A DNA stretch of 43,002 bases from assembly GCA_030153805.1 (NCBI GenBank), contig JASKLG010000004.1, positions 1 through 43,002 on the forward strand. The letters run 5' to 3'. Shown here piece after piece: positions 9,019-17,426 of this stretch; positions within the stretch are counted from its first letter, which is position 1, and the number at the start of each line of letters is the position of its first letter. The stretch is from Bacillota bacterium (GTDB lineage: Bacteria > Bacillota > DTU030 > DUMP01). The translations under genes and the position numbers were made by a program. Under the pieces are notes generated by a model. It saw nothing but the letters and a program-made list of their open reading frames with translations, had not been told where the DNA came from and ran no database searches.

Positions 9019-9046
9019 GAAGGATTTTTTGCCTTAGAAGGCGAAT
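9019..9046 (+). promoter_or_regulatory. Sigma-H promoter of spoVG
   Basis: GAAGGATTT at 9019-9027, then 14 bp, then CGAAT at 9042-9046 matches the Bacillus sigma-H consensus (RWAGGAWWT, N14, HGAAT) at every position. It lies 41 nt upstream of the spoVG ATG. spoVG is the classical sigma-H-dependent gene, so context and sequence agree. Confidence 0.8.
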
Positions 9047-9087
9047 AGCTCGGCATGACCTAAACCTGCCAGGAAGGGTGGTGCTTT

Positions 9088-9354
9088 ATGGAAATCACAG
9101 ACATCAGGGTGCGCCCGGTGACCGGAGAGAGCAAAATGAAGGCTTATGTTTCAATAACCCTTGATGGAAGCTTTGCCGTTCATGACATTCGAGTGGTGGA
9201 AGGGCCAAAGGGCCTGTTCGTGGCCATGCCCAGCAAAAAGCTACCCAGCGGAGAATTCCGGGATATTGTGCACCCCATCAACGCAGCCACCCGCCAAATG
9301 ATGCAGGAACGAATTCTCCGGGCTTACGCCGAAGCTACGAACGGAGGAGCGTAA
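9088..9354 (+). CDS. spoVG: Septation regulator SpoVG
   Basis: This small DNA/RNA-binding protein of 88 residues influences asymmetric septation and spore cortex formation; in other Firmicutes it is a global regulator. It starts [11 protein letters not shown] and has the family core [21 protein letters not shown], then [21 protein letters not shown]. The C-terminal RILRAYAEA helix is typical. The start is ATG 9088 with a moderate ribosome site (aggaaggg). A perfect sigma-H promoter lies upstream and a small terminator overlaps the stop codon, so spoVG can be made as its own short transcript before glmU. Confidence 0.95.
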   Translation: MEITDIRVRPVTGESKMKAYVSITLDGSFAVHDIRVVEGPKGLFVAMPSKKLPSGEFRDIVHPINAATRQMMQERILRAYAEATNGGA

Positions 9355-9365
9355 AGCTCCTCTTC
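9344..9365 (+). terminator. Hairpin terminator overlapping the end of spoVG
   Basis: GAGGAGC (9344-9350) pairs with GCTCCTC (9356-9362) around a GTAAA loop that contains the spoVG stop codon. TTCTTT follows. The short T tract suggests partial termination, allowing some read-through to glmU. Confidence 0.55.
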
Positions 9366-9430
9366 TTTGCGCCAGGGCGAGGTAGACTATCCGGTGCAGG
9401 GCTATCTTGCGCCCACTGGGAGGGGTTAGA

Positions 9431-10834
9431 ATGAAAGAACTGGCGGCCATCATCCTGGCGGCCGGCAAAGGGACGCGCATGAAGTCCGAGCGCCCTAAGG
9501 TTTTGCATAAGGTGTGCGGCCGGCCACTGGTGGCCTATGTGGTGGAAGCGGCCAAGGCGGCGGGCGCCGCCGAAGTGATTTTAGTGATAAACCGGGAGAT
9601 GGAAGAGGTTCGCTCTCTTTTCGGCGACACAGTGAAGTATGCCTACCAGGATGAGCAGTTGGGTACCGGGCATGCCGTGCTGGCGGCCCGGCCGGCCTTA
9701 ACGAACGAGGATAGGGATGTCCTTGTGCTTTGTGGCGATACACCCCTTCTTTCGGGGAAGCTGCTCGGCGAGCTCATAGAGGAGCATCGCCGGACGGGGT
9801 CGGCCGCGACGGTGCTTACGGCCGAGATCGACGACCCAGAAGGATACGGGCGGATCCTTCGCGGCGAGAGCGGGGAAGTCCAGGCCATTGTAGAGGAAAA
9901 GGACGCACCGCCGGAGGTTAAAGCCATCCGGGAGGTGAACACGGGCAGCTATTGTTTCGATGCGGCCCTTCTCTTCGCTGCTCTGGATGAAGTGGGAAGG
10001 GATAATGCCCAAGGGGAATACTACCTTACGGACGTGCTGGCCATACTCCGCTGTCAAGGTAGGCGCGTGGCCGCCTTAAAGGCTCCCGACCCGGCCTTAA
10101 CGCTGGGAATTAACAACCGCCTCCAGCTTGCTCAGGCGGAGGCCCTCCTGCGCGAGGAAATCCGTCGCCGCCACATGCTGGCCGGCGTTACCATTTTGGA
10201 TCCGGCTTCAACTTTCATCGATGCTGAGGTGAGCATCGGTCCCGACACTGTGATCTATCCCTTTACCATAATCGAAGGCCGGAGCAGCATCGGGCGCGCC
10301 TGCTACCTGGGGCCGGGGGTACACATAAGAGACAGCCGGGTAGATGACGGTGCCCATGTCCATCAGGCGGTTTTGGTAGAAGCGGTGGTGGGGCCGGGGG
10401 CCAGCGTCGGTCCCTTCGCCTACCTGCGCCCGGGCACAGTGTTGGCTGAGGGGGCAAAGGCCGGCACCTTCGTGGAGATCAAGAAGTCGCACATCGGGCG
10501 GGGAAGTAAAGTGCCCCACCTTTCCTATGTGGGTGATGCCCAAATTGGCTCCGGGGTCAATATTGGCGCCGGGACCATCACCTGCAACTACGACGGTTTT
10601 CGCAAAAACGAAACCATTATCGAAGACGAAGTGTTTATCGGCAGCAATACCAATCTGGTAGCGCCGGTGCGGATCGGGCGCGGGGCATACACGGGTGCCG
10701 GCTCGACCATTACGCGGGACGTGCCTCCCGGTGCCCTGGCTTTGGAGCGCTCTGAGCAGCGAACCATACCCGGCTGGGTAAATAGGCACAGGGAGAAGCT
10801 CTCTTGCGCAAAGGAAAAGGGTAAATTAGAATAG
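9431..10834 (+). CDS. glmU: Bifunctional GlmU: GlcNAc-1-P uridyltransferase / GlcN-1-P acetyltransferase
   Basis: GlmU makes UDP-N-acetylglucosamine for peptidoglycan and other polymers in two steps in the cytoplasm. The N-terminal pyrophosphorylase domain (about 1-228) shows LAAGKGTRMKSERPKVLH, the DEQLGTGHAV block and LCGDTPLL. The C-terminal left-handed beta helix (about 250-450) shows hexapeptide repeats and the acetyltransferase region VGDAQIGSGVNIGAGTITCNYDG. At 467 residues it is full length (about 456-460 in Bacillus). The ATG at 9431 is chosen over the in-frame GTG near 9407 because of the GGGAGGGG 6 nt upstream and because the family starts just before the LAAGKGT loop. prs follows after 30 nt, as in Bacillus. 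Confidence 0.96.
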   Translation: MKELAAIILAAGKGTRMKSERPKVLHKVCGRPLVAYVVEAAKAAGAAEVILVINREMEEVRSLFGDTVKYAYQDEQLGTGHAVLAARPALTNEDRDVLVLCGDTPLLSGKLLGELIEEHRRTGSAATVLTAEIDDPEGYGRILRGESGEVQAIVEEKDAPPEVKAIREVNTGSYCFDAALLFAALDEVGRDNAQGEYYLTDVLAILRCQGRRVAALKAPDPALTLGINNRLQLAQAEALLREEIRRRHMLAGVTILDPASTFIDAEVSIGPDTVIYPFTIIEGRSSIGRACYLGPGVHIRDSRVDDGAHVHQAVLVEAVVGPGASVGPFAYLRPGTVLAEGAKAGTFVEIKKSHIGRGSKVPHLSYVGDAQIGSGVNIGAGTITCNYDGFRKNETIIEDEVFIGSNTNLVAPVRIGRGAYTGAGSTITRDVPPGALALERSEQRTIPGWVNRHREKLSCAKEKGKLE

Positions 10835-10864
10835 GTACGGAAGGGATAAGGAGGAGAGTTTATA

Positions 10865-11812
10865 GTGGCGCCAGATCAGCGGCGGCTGAAGGTGTTCAGC
10901 GGCAACGCGCATCCGGAGCTGGCCCGGGAGATAGCAGCTTACATCGGTGTACCCCTGGGTGCGGCTAAAGTGGGTCGTTTTTCTAATGGGGAGATTCAGG
11001 TCGTCATCGATGAGAGCGTCCGGGGAGCAGATGTTTTCGTTGTCCAGCCGATTTCCCACCCGGTTAACGAAAACATCATGGAGCTCCTCATCATGATCGA
11101 TGCCTTCCGGCGCGCTTCTGCTCGGCGCATCACGGCGGTCATTCCTCACTACGGTTACGCCCGGCAGGACCGCAAGGCCCGTGGGCGCGAACCTATTTCG
11201 GCCAAGCTTGTGGCCAACCTCCTGGTTACGGCGGGTGCAGGTAGAATACTCACCATGGACCTGCATGCTGCGCAGATACAGGGTTTCTTCGATGTACCGG
11301 TGGATCATCTGCTGGCCGGGCCGCTTCTGGCCGAATATTTCCAGAAGAAGGACCTGGAAAATGTCACTGTGGTATCTCCTGACATCGGGGGGGTAACAAG
11401 GGCCCGTGACTTAGCCCAGCGCCTGCACGCTCCTATTGCCATCATTGATAAACGTCGTCCTGCACCTAACGTGGCCGAAGTCATGCACATCATCGGCGAC
11501 ATCAAAGGCCGGACGGTGATCATGGTGGACGACCTGATCGACACGGCTGGCACTATTCTTCTGGGGAGTCAGGCCCTTCTCGAATATGGCGCAAAAGAGG
11601 TTTATGCCTGCTGCACCCATGCCGTTCTTTCCGGACCGGCCATTGAGCGACTGCAGGCCTCCCCGATCAAAGAGGTAGTGGTCACCAATACCATTCCCTT
11701 AAGGCCGGACAAGCAGATAGAAAAGATTAAGGTGCTCTCCGTGGCGCCTATTTTCGGAGAGGCCATCATCCGTATTTACGAGGACCTGTCAGTGAGCAAA
11801 CTGTTTGAATGA
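10865..11812 (+). CDS. prs: Ribose-phosphate pyrophosphokinase (PRPP synthase)
   Basis: Prs transfers pyrophosphate from ATP to ribose 5-phosphate, giving PRPP for purine, pyrimidine, histidine and tryptophan synthesis. The 315-residue protein has the class I signatures: [18 protein letters not shown], the flexible-loop/ATP region [36 protein letters not shown], and the PRPP loop [10 protein letters not shown]. The GTG start at 10865 has an AGGAGAG site upstream. It lies between glmU and ctc, exactly as in Bacillus. PurR, which senses PRPP, is encoded upstream in the same cluster. Confidence 0.97.
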   Translation: MAPDQRRLKVFSGNAHPELAREIAAYIGVPLGAAKVGRFSNGEIQVVIDESVRGADVFVVQPISHPVNENIMELLIMIDAFRRASARRITAVIPHYGYARQDRKARGREPISAKLVANLLVTAGAGRILTMDLHAAQIQGFFDVPVDHLLAGPLLAEYFQKKDLENVTVVSPDIGGVTRARDLAQRLHAPIAIIDKRRPAPNVAEVMHIIGDIKGRTVIMVDDLIDTAGTILLGSQALLEYGAKEVYACCTHAVLSGPAIERLQASPIKEVVVTNTIPLRPDKQIEKIKVLSVAPIFGEAIIRIYEDLSVSKLFE

Positions 11813-11824
11813 GGAGGGAGGTAA

Positions 11825-12463
11825 ATGACAACCGAGGTAGTTGTTGCGAAAAGGCGCTTGGCCACTGGTAAAGGGGCGAGCCACGCCGACCGGCGGGCGG
11901 GTTTAGTTCCTTTGGTCTTTTACGGTGAGGGTACCGAAAAGCCGGTGCACCTGGTGGCGCAGCGCGGAGCGATCGAAAAGCTCCTGACCGGCCACGGAGA
12001 GGGAAGCAGGGTTACCTTGCGCATTGAAGGCGAAGCAGAGTACCCGGCTATGATTAAAGAGGTCCAGTACCACCCTGTACGCGGTGACGTGATCCATGTA
12101 GACTTCCAGGGAATCTCGCTTACCAAGAAGATTCGCGCCGAACTTCCGATTGTGCTCAAAGGAACGCCACAGGGTGTGAAAGAGGGCGGCGTGCTGCAGT
12201 ACCAGCTGCGTGAGGTAGAGGTGGAGGCCCTGCCCCAGGATTTGCCTGAACATATTACGGCCGATATAAGCGGCCTGGGTATCGGGGACGTCCTCTTTGT
12301 GCGGGACTTAGAAGTGCCGCCGGCTGTAAAAGTGCTTACCGAAGGCGGCGAAGTCATCGCCACCGTCCTCGCTCCGACCAAAGAAGAGGAGGCGGAGCCG
12401 GCGGAAGCTCCGGAGGCTCCGGCTGAGGACGGCCAGGCGGCTGAAGGCAAAACAGAGGAGTAA
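11825..12463 (+). CDS. rplY: 50S ribosomal protein L25/general stress protein Ctc
   Basis: This 212-residue protein is the long TL5/CTC form of L25, a 5S rRNA-binding protein of the large subunit. Residues about 1-93 are the L25 beta-barrel (KRRLATGKGASHADRRAGLVPLVFYG, then YHPVRGDVIHVDFQ). Residues about 100-185 are the CTC C-terminal domain (LPIVLKGTPQGVKEGGVLQYQLREVEVEA). The last 25 residues are acidic and rich in Ala/Glu, as in many homologues. The ATG at 11825 follows GAGGAGGG. The gene lies 12 nt after prs and 6 nt before pth, so the run is one operon. Confidence 0.95.
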   Translation: MTTEVVVAKRRLATGKGASHADRRAGLVPLVFYGEGTEKPVHLVAQRGAIEKLLTGHGEGSRVTLRIEGEAEYPAMIKEVQYHPVRGDVIHVDFQGISLTKKIRAELPIVLKGTPQGVKEGGVLQYQLREVEVEALPQDLPEHITADISGLGIGDVLFVRDLEVPPAVKVLTEGGEVIATVLAPTKEEEAEPAEAPEAPAEDGQAAEGKTEE

Positions 12464-12469
12464 AGCCGC

Positions 12470-13075
12470 ATGAAACTCGTGGTGGGGCTGGGCAATCCCG
12501 GGCGCGAGTTTGAGGAGACACGCCACAACGCAGGCTTTCTGGTAGTAGATTATTTGGCGCGGGAGGAAGGGCTGACCTTCGGCCGTTCTGATTTCCATGC
12601 CGGTCTGGCGCACGGCCGGGTGGCCGGGCAGGAGGTGCTCCTGGCCAAGCCCCAAACTTACATGAACCTAAGCGGCCTGGCCGTAGGCGCCCTGGTGCGC
12701 TGGTATAAGCTGGATCCGACTAGCGACCTGCTGGTAGTATCGGACGACCTGGACCTGCCCATTGGCCGGCTGCGTCTGCGGGCGCGGGGTAGCCACGGTG
12801 GCCACCGTGGACTCCTTTCGATCATAAATGAGCTCGGCACCGCCGACTTTGCCAGGCTACGTATCGGCATCGGCCGGCCGGGGGAACACGAAACCGCCAA
12901 AGACAAGGTGCTCGGGACGTTTACCGAGGAAGAAGGGCGTATTCTAGACGAGGTTATTGTGGCGGCGGCAGAGGCCATCCGCACGTGGCTGGCGGAGGGC
13001 ACCGAGGCGGCCATGAATCGCTACAACGGTTTCAAGGCTCCTTCGGCGGCCGACGAAGGGGGCGGCGCCCAGTAG
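12470..13075 (+). CDS. pth: Peptidyl-tRNA hydrolase
   Basis: Pth cleaves peptidyl-tRNA dropped from ribosomes and recycles the tRNA. The 201-residue protein has the bacterial Pth motifs: VVGLGNPGREFEETRHNAGF with the catalytic His19, KPQTYMNLSG, VVSDDLDLPIGRLRLRARGSHGGHRGL and FARLRIGIGRP. The length is normal (about 185-205). It begins 6 nt after ctc. A strong hairpin terminator follows at once. In Bacillus the next genes are fin and mfd; here an 11-kb block intervenes, and no fin homologue was found in the window. Confidence 0.96.
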   Translation: MKLVVGLGNPGREFEETRHNAGFLVVDYLAREEGLTFGRSDFHAGLAHGRVAGQEVLLAKPQTYMNLSGLAVGALVRWYKLDPTSDLLVVSDDLDLPIGRLRLRARGSHGGHRGLLSIINELGTADFARLRIGIGRPGEHETAKDKVLGTFTEEEGRILDEVIVAAAEAIRTWLAEGTEAAMNRYNGFKAPSAADEGGGAQ

Positions 13076-13097
13076 GCAGTTCTTCTTCTTTTTTGGG

Positions 13098-13134
13098 AAA
13101 AGGTTCCACTTCCGGTTGGAAGTGGAACCTTTTT
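13098..13134. terminator. Strong bidirectional terminator after pth
   Basis: A perfect 16-bp stem (13098-13113 with 13118-13133) closes on a GGTT loop. The stem starts with four A and ends with T5, so it can act on both strands. It ends the plus-strand housekeeping operon and may also stop transcripts arriving from the minus-strand tdh end at 13259. Confidence 0.88.
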
Positions 13135-13258
13135 GCATTTCTCAAAGCGGCTTCTTCGGTGAGGGCAAAGGATCGATGGCTACCACTCCGGGGTAGGTTT
13201 AGAATTCTGGATTACCTGGTGCTTTCGACGAGGGCGGCATGAGAATCCACGGGGCCGT

Positions 13259-14314
13259 TCATTCTTTTTTCTGCCAGGGCAAAAGAATAACCTTGCCGGC
13301 AGAGCTCGAACGGGCCAGTTCGATTCCGGCAGCAAAATCCTGAAGAGGAAGACGGTGTGTGATCACGGACTCCACCTGCAGGCGACCACTAACTACCATG
13401 TTCTGCATAGTTTCCCAGGTGGCGAACATAAGGCGTCCGTGAATACCGAAGATGGTAGCTTCTTTGAAAACGATGTCCGACCCAACGTCAAGTTCCAAGT
13501 TCTTTTCAGGAAGACCGATTATGGCCGCCCGGCCGCCTTTCATTAGGGCCTGAAAGGCCTGGCTCAGGGCCGTTGTATTGCCGGAAGCCTCGATAAAAGC
13601 ATCTACGCCATAACCATCCGTCAATGCTATAAGGACGGCTGCAAGGTCGTTTCCGGCCGGGTTAATGAGATGATCTGCTTCTAACTTTGCAGCCAGCTCA
13701 AGCCTAGTTGGACTGACATCAATGGCAATGGTACGGGCGGCCCCCAGCGCGCGCAGCGAAGCTAGAGCGAAAAGGCCTATGGGTCCGCACCCGAATACGG
13801 CCACGGTTTTCCCGGCCGGTTCTAAGACCTGTGCACCGCGAAAGGCCGTACCCAGTGGTTCAAAGAGGGCACCGACTTCATAAGTGACTTCCTGGGGCAG
13901 GGGCCATGCGCAGGCGGCAGGAACGCGGGCGTATTGGGCAAAACACCCTTCAGTGTGGACGCCAAAGAGCTCAAGGTTCTGGCAGATGTGCTGTCGCCCG
14001 GTGTGGCAAAGGCGGCAGGTGCCGCAGGGAATGTGGGTGTCTACGGCCACCCGGTCACCAACCACCAGATTGTCGACGCCTCTTCCTACTTCCACCACAT
14101 CGCCGGCACATTCGTGGCCTAAAATGATCGGCAGTTTGATGCCTGCGTTTTGAGCCCAACTGTTCCATTCGTAAATGTGAACATCGGTGCCACAAATGGC
14201 AGCCGCACGTACCCGGATGATCACTTCGCCGGGACCGGCAGAAGGGATGTCGCGTTCAATGAGGCGTACTCCCGGGCCGGCGCGTTCTTTAACCACAGCG
14301 GACATACGAGGCAT
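13259..14314 (-). CDS. tdh: Zinc-dependent medium-chain dehydrogenase, L-threonine 3-dehydrogenase-like
   Basis: This is a 351-residue MDR-family alcohol dehydrogenase. The N-terminal region carries ICGTDVHIYEWNSWAQ with the catalytic Cys41; HIYEW-x2-WA is characteristic of L-threonine 3-dehydrogenase. LGHE at 66-69 supplies further catalytic-zinc ligands. C97, C100, C103 and C111 form the structural zinc lobe, and GCGPIG at 175-180 is the NAD-binding loop. TDH oxidises threonine to 2-amino-3-oxobutyrate. The partner lyase Kbl is not in the window, so a related secondary alcohol (for example butanediol) or sugar alcohol is a possible substrate. It is the last gene of the E1-TRAP operon, 30 nt after dctM, with AAAGGAG upstream of the ATG. 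Confidence 0.8.
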   Translation of the reverse strand: MPRMSAVVKERAGPGVRLIERDIPSAGPGEVIIRVRAAAICGTDVHIYEWNSWAQNAGIKLPIILGHECAGDVVEVGRGVDNLVVGDRVAVDTHIPCGTCRLCHTGRQHICQNLELFGVHTEGCFAQYARVPAACAWPLPQEVTYEVGALFEPLGTAFRGAQVLEPAGKTVAVFGCGPIGLFALASLRALGAARTIAIDVSPTRLELAAKLEADHLINPAGNDLAAVLIALTDGYGVDAFIEASGNTTALSQAFQALMKGGRAAIIGLPEKNLELDVGSDIVFKEATIFGIHGRLMFATWETMQNMVVSGRLQVESVITHRLPLQDFAAGIELARSSSAGKVILLPWQKKE

Positions 14315-14344
14315 AGAACCGTCTCCTTTCGCGTTACTCCAAGC

Positions 14345-15637
14345 TCACTTTGCCATGAGGCTCGGGAGCCAGAGGGAGATGCTCGGGAAGTAGGTTATGA
14401 CGATAAGAGCAAGAAAAGCGGCTATAACAAACGGGATCACTGCCCGGGAAATTTCGTCCATCGAAATGCGGGCTATATTGGCACCGACATAGAGGTTCAC
14501 CGCCACCGGCGGGGTGATCTGACCGATGGCCAGGTTGACCGTCATCATCACTCCGAACCAGACCGGGTCCCAGCCGAAGTGGGCCATGACCGGCATAAGG
14601 AGGGGGAGAAGCAGGTAGTAAATGGAGATGGCATCGAGAAGCATGCCGGCGATGAAGAGGATCACGTTAATGATAAAAAGCAGCACATACTGGTTGGAGG
14701 TGAGTCCGATGGCGAACTGGGAGATTTTCTCTACCACACCCAGGGTGGTCATGGCCCAGGCGAAGATCCCAGCAAAGGCTACTACCAGCATTACCACTGC
14801 CGAAGAGACGCTGGATTCTACCAAGAGGTCGTAGAGGCTCTGCCAGGTGACTGTACGGTAAATGAAAATCCCCACAAAAAGGCCGTAGAAGATGGCAACG
14901 GCGGCCGCTTCGGTAGGGGTAAAAACACCACCGTATATGCCACCCAAGATGATAACGGGGGCGATAAGTCCCCAGAAAGCTTCCTTAAAAGCCTGCCACA
15001 CTTCGGCGAGTTTTCCGAAGCGGTCGCCGCCGTAGCCGCGTGCCACCGAGATCAAGAAGGCGGCGATGATAAGAAAGAGGCCTACTAAAATGCCCGGAAG
15101 GATGCCGGCGATAAAGAGTTTGCCGATAGATGCTCCCGTGATTACCCCGTAAACCACAAAAGCAATGCTGGGTGGGATGATGATGGCGAGACCGCTAGCT
15201 GCCGACATCAGGGCCGCAGCGAACCCCCTGTCGTAGCCCGCTTTGACCATGCCGGGAATGAGGATGGTCCCGAGGGCGGCCACCGTGGCCGGGCCGGAGC
15301 CGGAGACGGCACCCCAGAAGAGGGCGGTAATCACGGTGACGATAGCGAGGCCGCCGCGTACCGGTCCCACGAGGAGGGAGATGAGGCGGATGATTTTATC
15401 CGAAATGCCAACCTTGCCCATGAGCACGCCGGCCAGAATGAAAAAAGGGATGGCCAGGAGCGAAAACTTGGAGATGTTGGCAAAGAAGACCGGCGCGAAC
15501 ATCTGGGTGCCCAGGCCGGCGAGCGAAATTACGGTCATGCCGGCCAGGCCTAAGGACACCGCGATGGGGATACGCAAAAAGACCAACACGAAAAAGAGCC
15601 CAAGAAGGAGTACTCCAGGATCGATCGCGAGAGACAC
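14345..15637 (-). CDS. dctM: TRAP transporter large membrane subunit (DctM family)
   Basis: This is a 430-residue, very hydrophobic protein with about a dozen membrane segments, the normal size for DctM. TRAP systems import organic acids and similar solutes with a Na+ or H+ gradient and a periplasmic-type binding protein. Family features include the start LLLGLFFVLVFLRIPIAVSLGLAG, the PFFILAGVLMGKVGISDKI block, SGSGPATVAALGTILIPGM, and IIPPSIAFVVYGVITGASIGKLFIAGILPG. The GTG start at 15637 follows GGAGGTGTTAAT, and the small subunit gene ends 18 nt upstream. The substrate cannot be read from this subunit. Confidence 0.93.
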   Translation of the reverse strand: MSLAIDPGVLLLGLFFVLVFLRIPIAVSLGLAGMTVISLAGLGTQMFAPVFFANISKFSLLAIPFFILAGVLMGKVGISDKIIRLISLLVGPVRGGLAIVTVITALFWGAVSGSGPATVAALGTILIPGMVKAGYDRGFAAALMSAASGLAIIIPPSIAFVVYGVITGASIGKLFIAGILPGILVGLFLIIAAFLISVARGYGGDRFGKLAEVWQAFKEAFWGLIAPVIILGGIYGGVFTPTEAAAVAIFYGLFVGIFIYRTVTWQSLYDLLVESSVSSAVVMLVVAFAGIFAWAMTTLGVVEKISQFAIGLTSNQYVLLFIINVILFIAGMLLDAISIYYLLLPLLMPVMAHFGWDPVWFGVMMTVNLAIGQITPPVAVNLYVGANIARISMDEISRAVIPFVIAAFLALIVITYFPSISLWLPSLMAK

Positions 15638-15655
15638 ATTAACACCTCCGCACCA

Positions 15656-16141
15656 TTAGCCGTTGCTTTTTTCACGGGCTCCAAGTTCGCGTACCTCTTC
15701 CCAGGTTGATTGAATAACCCGTAAAAGCATAATTAGGGCCCCGAAAGGTACGGCCAAACCGAAGATCCACATGGGTAGAGCCATAGAATAAGTAGTCATT
15801 TGGTTTTTGTACTCTTGAACTACCATACCTACTCCCTGAGCGAAAAGGAGCAAGAAAAGCACGGTGCCGGCAAAGCCGGAGAGCACGGCCACAGCCTTCT
15901 GCCAGCGCTTAGGAAAGAGGTTGGTGAGAAAAGTTACTCCTAAATGTGAGCGTTTGCGGAAGGCAATCGCACCGCCGAGAACCGTGATCCAGACGAAGAG
16001 ATTGACTACTAGCTCCTCGGTAAAGGCTAGAGAGCCGTTAGTGAGATAACGCACAATTACGTTAAGGAAGGTAAGAACACTGATAAAAAAGAGGAGTACG
16101 GCGCAAAGGTACTCTTCCAGCTTATCCAGGACGTTCCACAC
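15656..16141 (-). CDS. dctQ: TRAP transporter small membrane subunit (DctQ family)
   Basis: This is a 161-residue protein with four predicted membrane helices, typical of DctQ. It opens with WNVLDKLEEYLCAVLLFFISVLTFLNVIVRY and has the family pattern FTEELVVNLFVWITVLGGAIAFRKRSHLGV. GTG 16141 is preferred over upstream in-frame starts because AAAGGGTGG lies 6-7 nt before it and the family starts a few residues before the first helix. It works with DctM and the DctP binding protein encoded just upstream. A GC-rich hairpin (16180-16205) separates it from dctP. Confidence 0.88.
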   Translation of the reverse strand: MWNVLDKLEEYLCAVLLFFISVLTFLNVIVRYLTNGSLAFTEELVVNLFVWITVLGGAIAFRKRSHLGVTFLTNLFPKRWQKAVAVLSGFAGTVLFLLLFAQGVGMVVQEYKNQMTTYSMALPMWIFGLAVPFGALIMLLRVIQSTWEEVRELGAREKSNG

Positions 16142-16179
16142 AAAATTCCACCCTTTCCCGACCTGACTTGTGGCGGAAA

Positions 16180-16205
16180 GGGGGTGCCCAGCCGGGAGCA
16201 CCCCC
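16180..16205 (-). other. Intercistronic hairpin between dctP and dctQ
   Basis: GGGGGTGC (16180-16187) pairs with GCACCCCC (16198-16205), giving an 8-bp stem with a 10-nt loop right after the dctP stop. There is no clear T tract downstream on the minus strand. Such a hairpin more likely protects the dctP message or only weakens read-through, which would keep the binding protein more abundant than the membrane subunits. Confidence 0.5.
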
Positions 16206-16220
16206 GTAAACGGCTTCTGG

Positions 16221-17288
16221 TTACTTCGCTGCTTTAGCTACGGCCTCTTCGAATCCCTTAACAATTTCGAGGCCTACTTTTTCCGCGTACTTCTCATATA
16301 CGGGCTTTACCTTTTCTTTAAAGACGGCGATTTCTTCCGGCGTCAGATCGGTTATAATCATCCCTTGTTGTTTCAAGAATTCAATACCCTCGGCAAGCCC
16401 CTCGCGGCTGATTTGCTTCTGGTAGGCCATGGCATCCTCGGCCGCTTTCTTTAGCTGTTCTTGGATGTCCGGTGGGAAGCTGTTCCAGACGTCTTTGTTG
16501 ACGGCTAGGGCGAGGGCGTCGTACGAATAGTGCCAGTTGGTAAGGTATTTCTGCACTTCATAGATCTTGGTGGGGATAATGATACCTACGATGGGGTTCT
16601 CCTGGCCGTCGATGGTTCCTTGCTGCAACGCAGTGAAAACCTCACCCCAGTTCATGGAGATGGCGTTGGCTCCGAGGGCCCGCATGATATCGATGTACAT
16701 AGGCGTAACCACGCGCATCTTTAGGCCTTTGAAGTCATCCGGCGTCTTGATGGGACGTTTATTGTTCGTTACTTCACGGAACCCGTTCTCGCCCCAGGCC
16801 AGCCCCACCATGTTGTACTTCTCCAGGGCCTTAAACAGCGGGTCGGCGGCGCCGGCCTCAATGGCGGCATCTACTGCCTCATAGCTGGGAAAAAGGAAGG
16901 GCAGGCCGAAGGCGTCAAACTCAGGAATAGTGGGAGCGATGTTGATGGTGGAGTTAAGCATGAAGTCGATGGCGCCGCTCTGCACCATTTCTGCCTGGCG
17001 CATCTGATCGCCGCCGGTGAGCATGGCGTTGGGGTAAACCTTAATGTTAACTTTGCCGCCCGTGTATTCTTTAGCGAGCTCGGCGAACTTCATACCACCC
17101 TGGCCCCATTTCGTTTCTGGAGCCACGTTCATGGTAAGCTTATATTCGTTCTTAAGCTGCGGGGCATTGCTGCCCTCGGCCGGTTTCTCTTCGGCCGGTT
17201 TGCTGCCTCCGCCGCTGCAGCCGGCGGTAAAAACGAGGAGAGTTAGAACGACGGTTATAGCCAGCACACGGCGAATTGATTTGTCCAT
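16221..17288 (-). CDS. dctP: TRAP transporter solute-binding lipoprotein (DctP family)
   Basis: This is a 355-residue extracytoplasmic binding protein. It begins with a lipoprotein signal (MDKSIRRVLAITVV, lipobox TAGC with Cys near 26) and a Gly/Ser/Glu-rich linker. The DctP fold follows, with MKFAELAKEYTGGKVNIKVYP, then GLKMRVVTPMYIDIMRALGAN carrying the arginine that normally binds the substrate carboxylate, and NWGEVFTALQQGTIDGQENP. The substrate is probably a carboxylate, though which one cannot be told. ATG 17288 is chosen; GTG 17297 also opens the frame but lies inside a hairpin. The Shine-Dalgarno AAGGAGGT is 27 nt upstream of the ATG with a 19-nt hairpin between them. The gene follows acoB after about 140 nt in the same direction. 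Confidence 0.9.
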   Translation of the reverse strand: MDKSIRRVLAITVVLTLLVFTAGCSGGGSKPAEEKPAEGSNAPQLKNEYKLTMNVAPETKWGQGGMKFAELAKEYTGGKVNIKVYPNAMLTGGDQMRQAEMVQSGAIDFMLNSTINIAPTIPEFDAFGLPFLFPSYEAVDAAIEAGAADPLFKALEKYNMVGLAWGENGFREVTNNKRPIKTPDDFKGLKMRVVTPMYIDIMRALGANAISMNWGEVFTALQQGTIDGQENPIVGIIIPTKIYEVQKYLTNWHYSYDALALAVNKDVWNSFPPDIQEQLKKAAEDAMAYQKQISREGLAEGIEFLKQQGMIITDLTPEEIAVFKEKVKPVYEKYAEKVGLEIVKGFEEAVAKAAK

Positions 17289-17323
17289 TCTGCGCACCCG
17301 GCTTTCGGGTGCTTCACCTCCTT
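17286..17323 (-). promoter_or_regulatory. Structured dctP initiation region: Shine-Dalgarno, hairpin, start
   Basis: On the minus strand AAGGAGGT (17323-17316) is followed by a 7-bp hairpin (17312-17306 with 17300-17294) and then by the ATG (17288-17286). Linear spacing is 27 nt; with the 19-nt hairpin folded out it becomes 8 nt, which is ideal. No other start codon lies at normal distance in any useful frame. Confidence 0.5.
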
Positions 17324-17426
17324 TTTTTCGGCCATCCTAGGCGAAACCCATGACCCCCTGACTTGCACTTCTAGTTAGATTACCGGTCATGAATACCCCC
17401 TTTCGCGGTCAGCCACCTGGCTGGCG

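Noticed and set aside
13259-14314. (R,R)-butanediol dehydrogenase as the identity of the MDR enzyme
   Set aside because: An acetoin-type operon makes it tempting, but the HIYEW-x2-WA signature near Cys41 is that of threonine dehydrogenases; kept as an alternative substrate only.
14150-15088. Long open frame on the plus strand opposite dctM
   Set aside because: It is the antisense of a clear, hydrophobic DctM coding sequence. Its product is Gly/His/Asp-rich and resembles no family.
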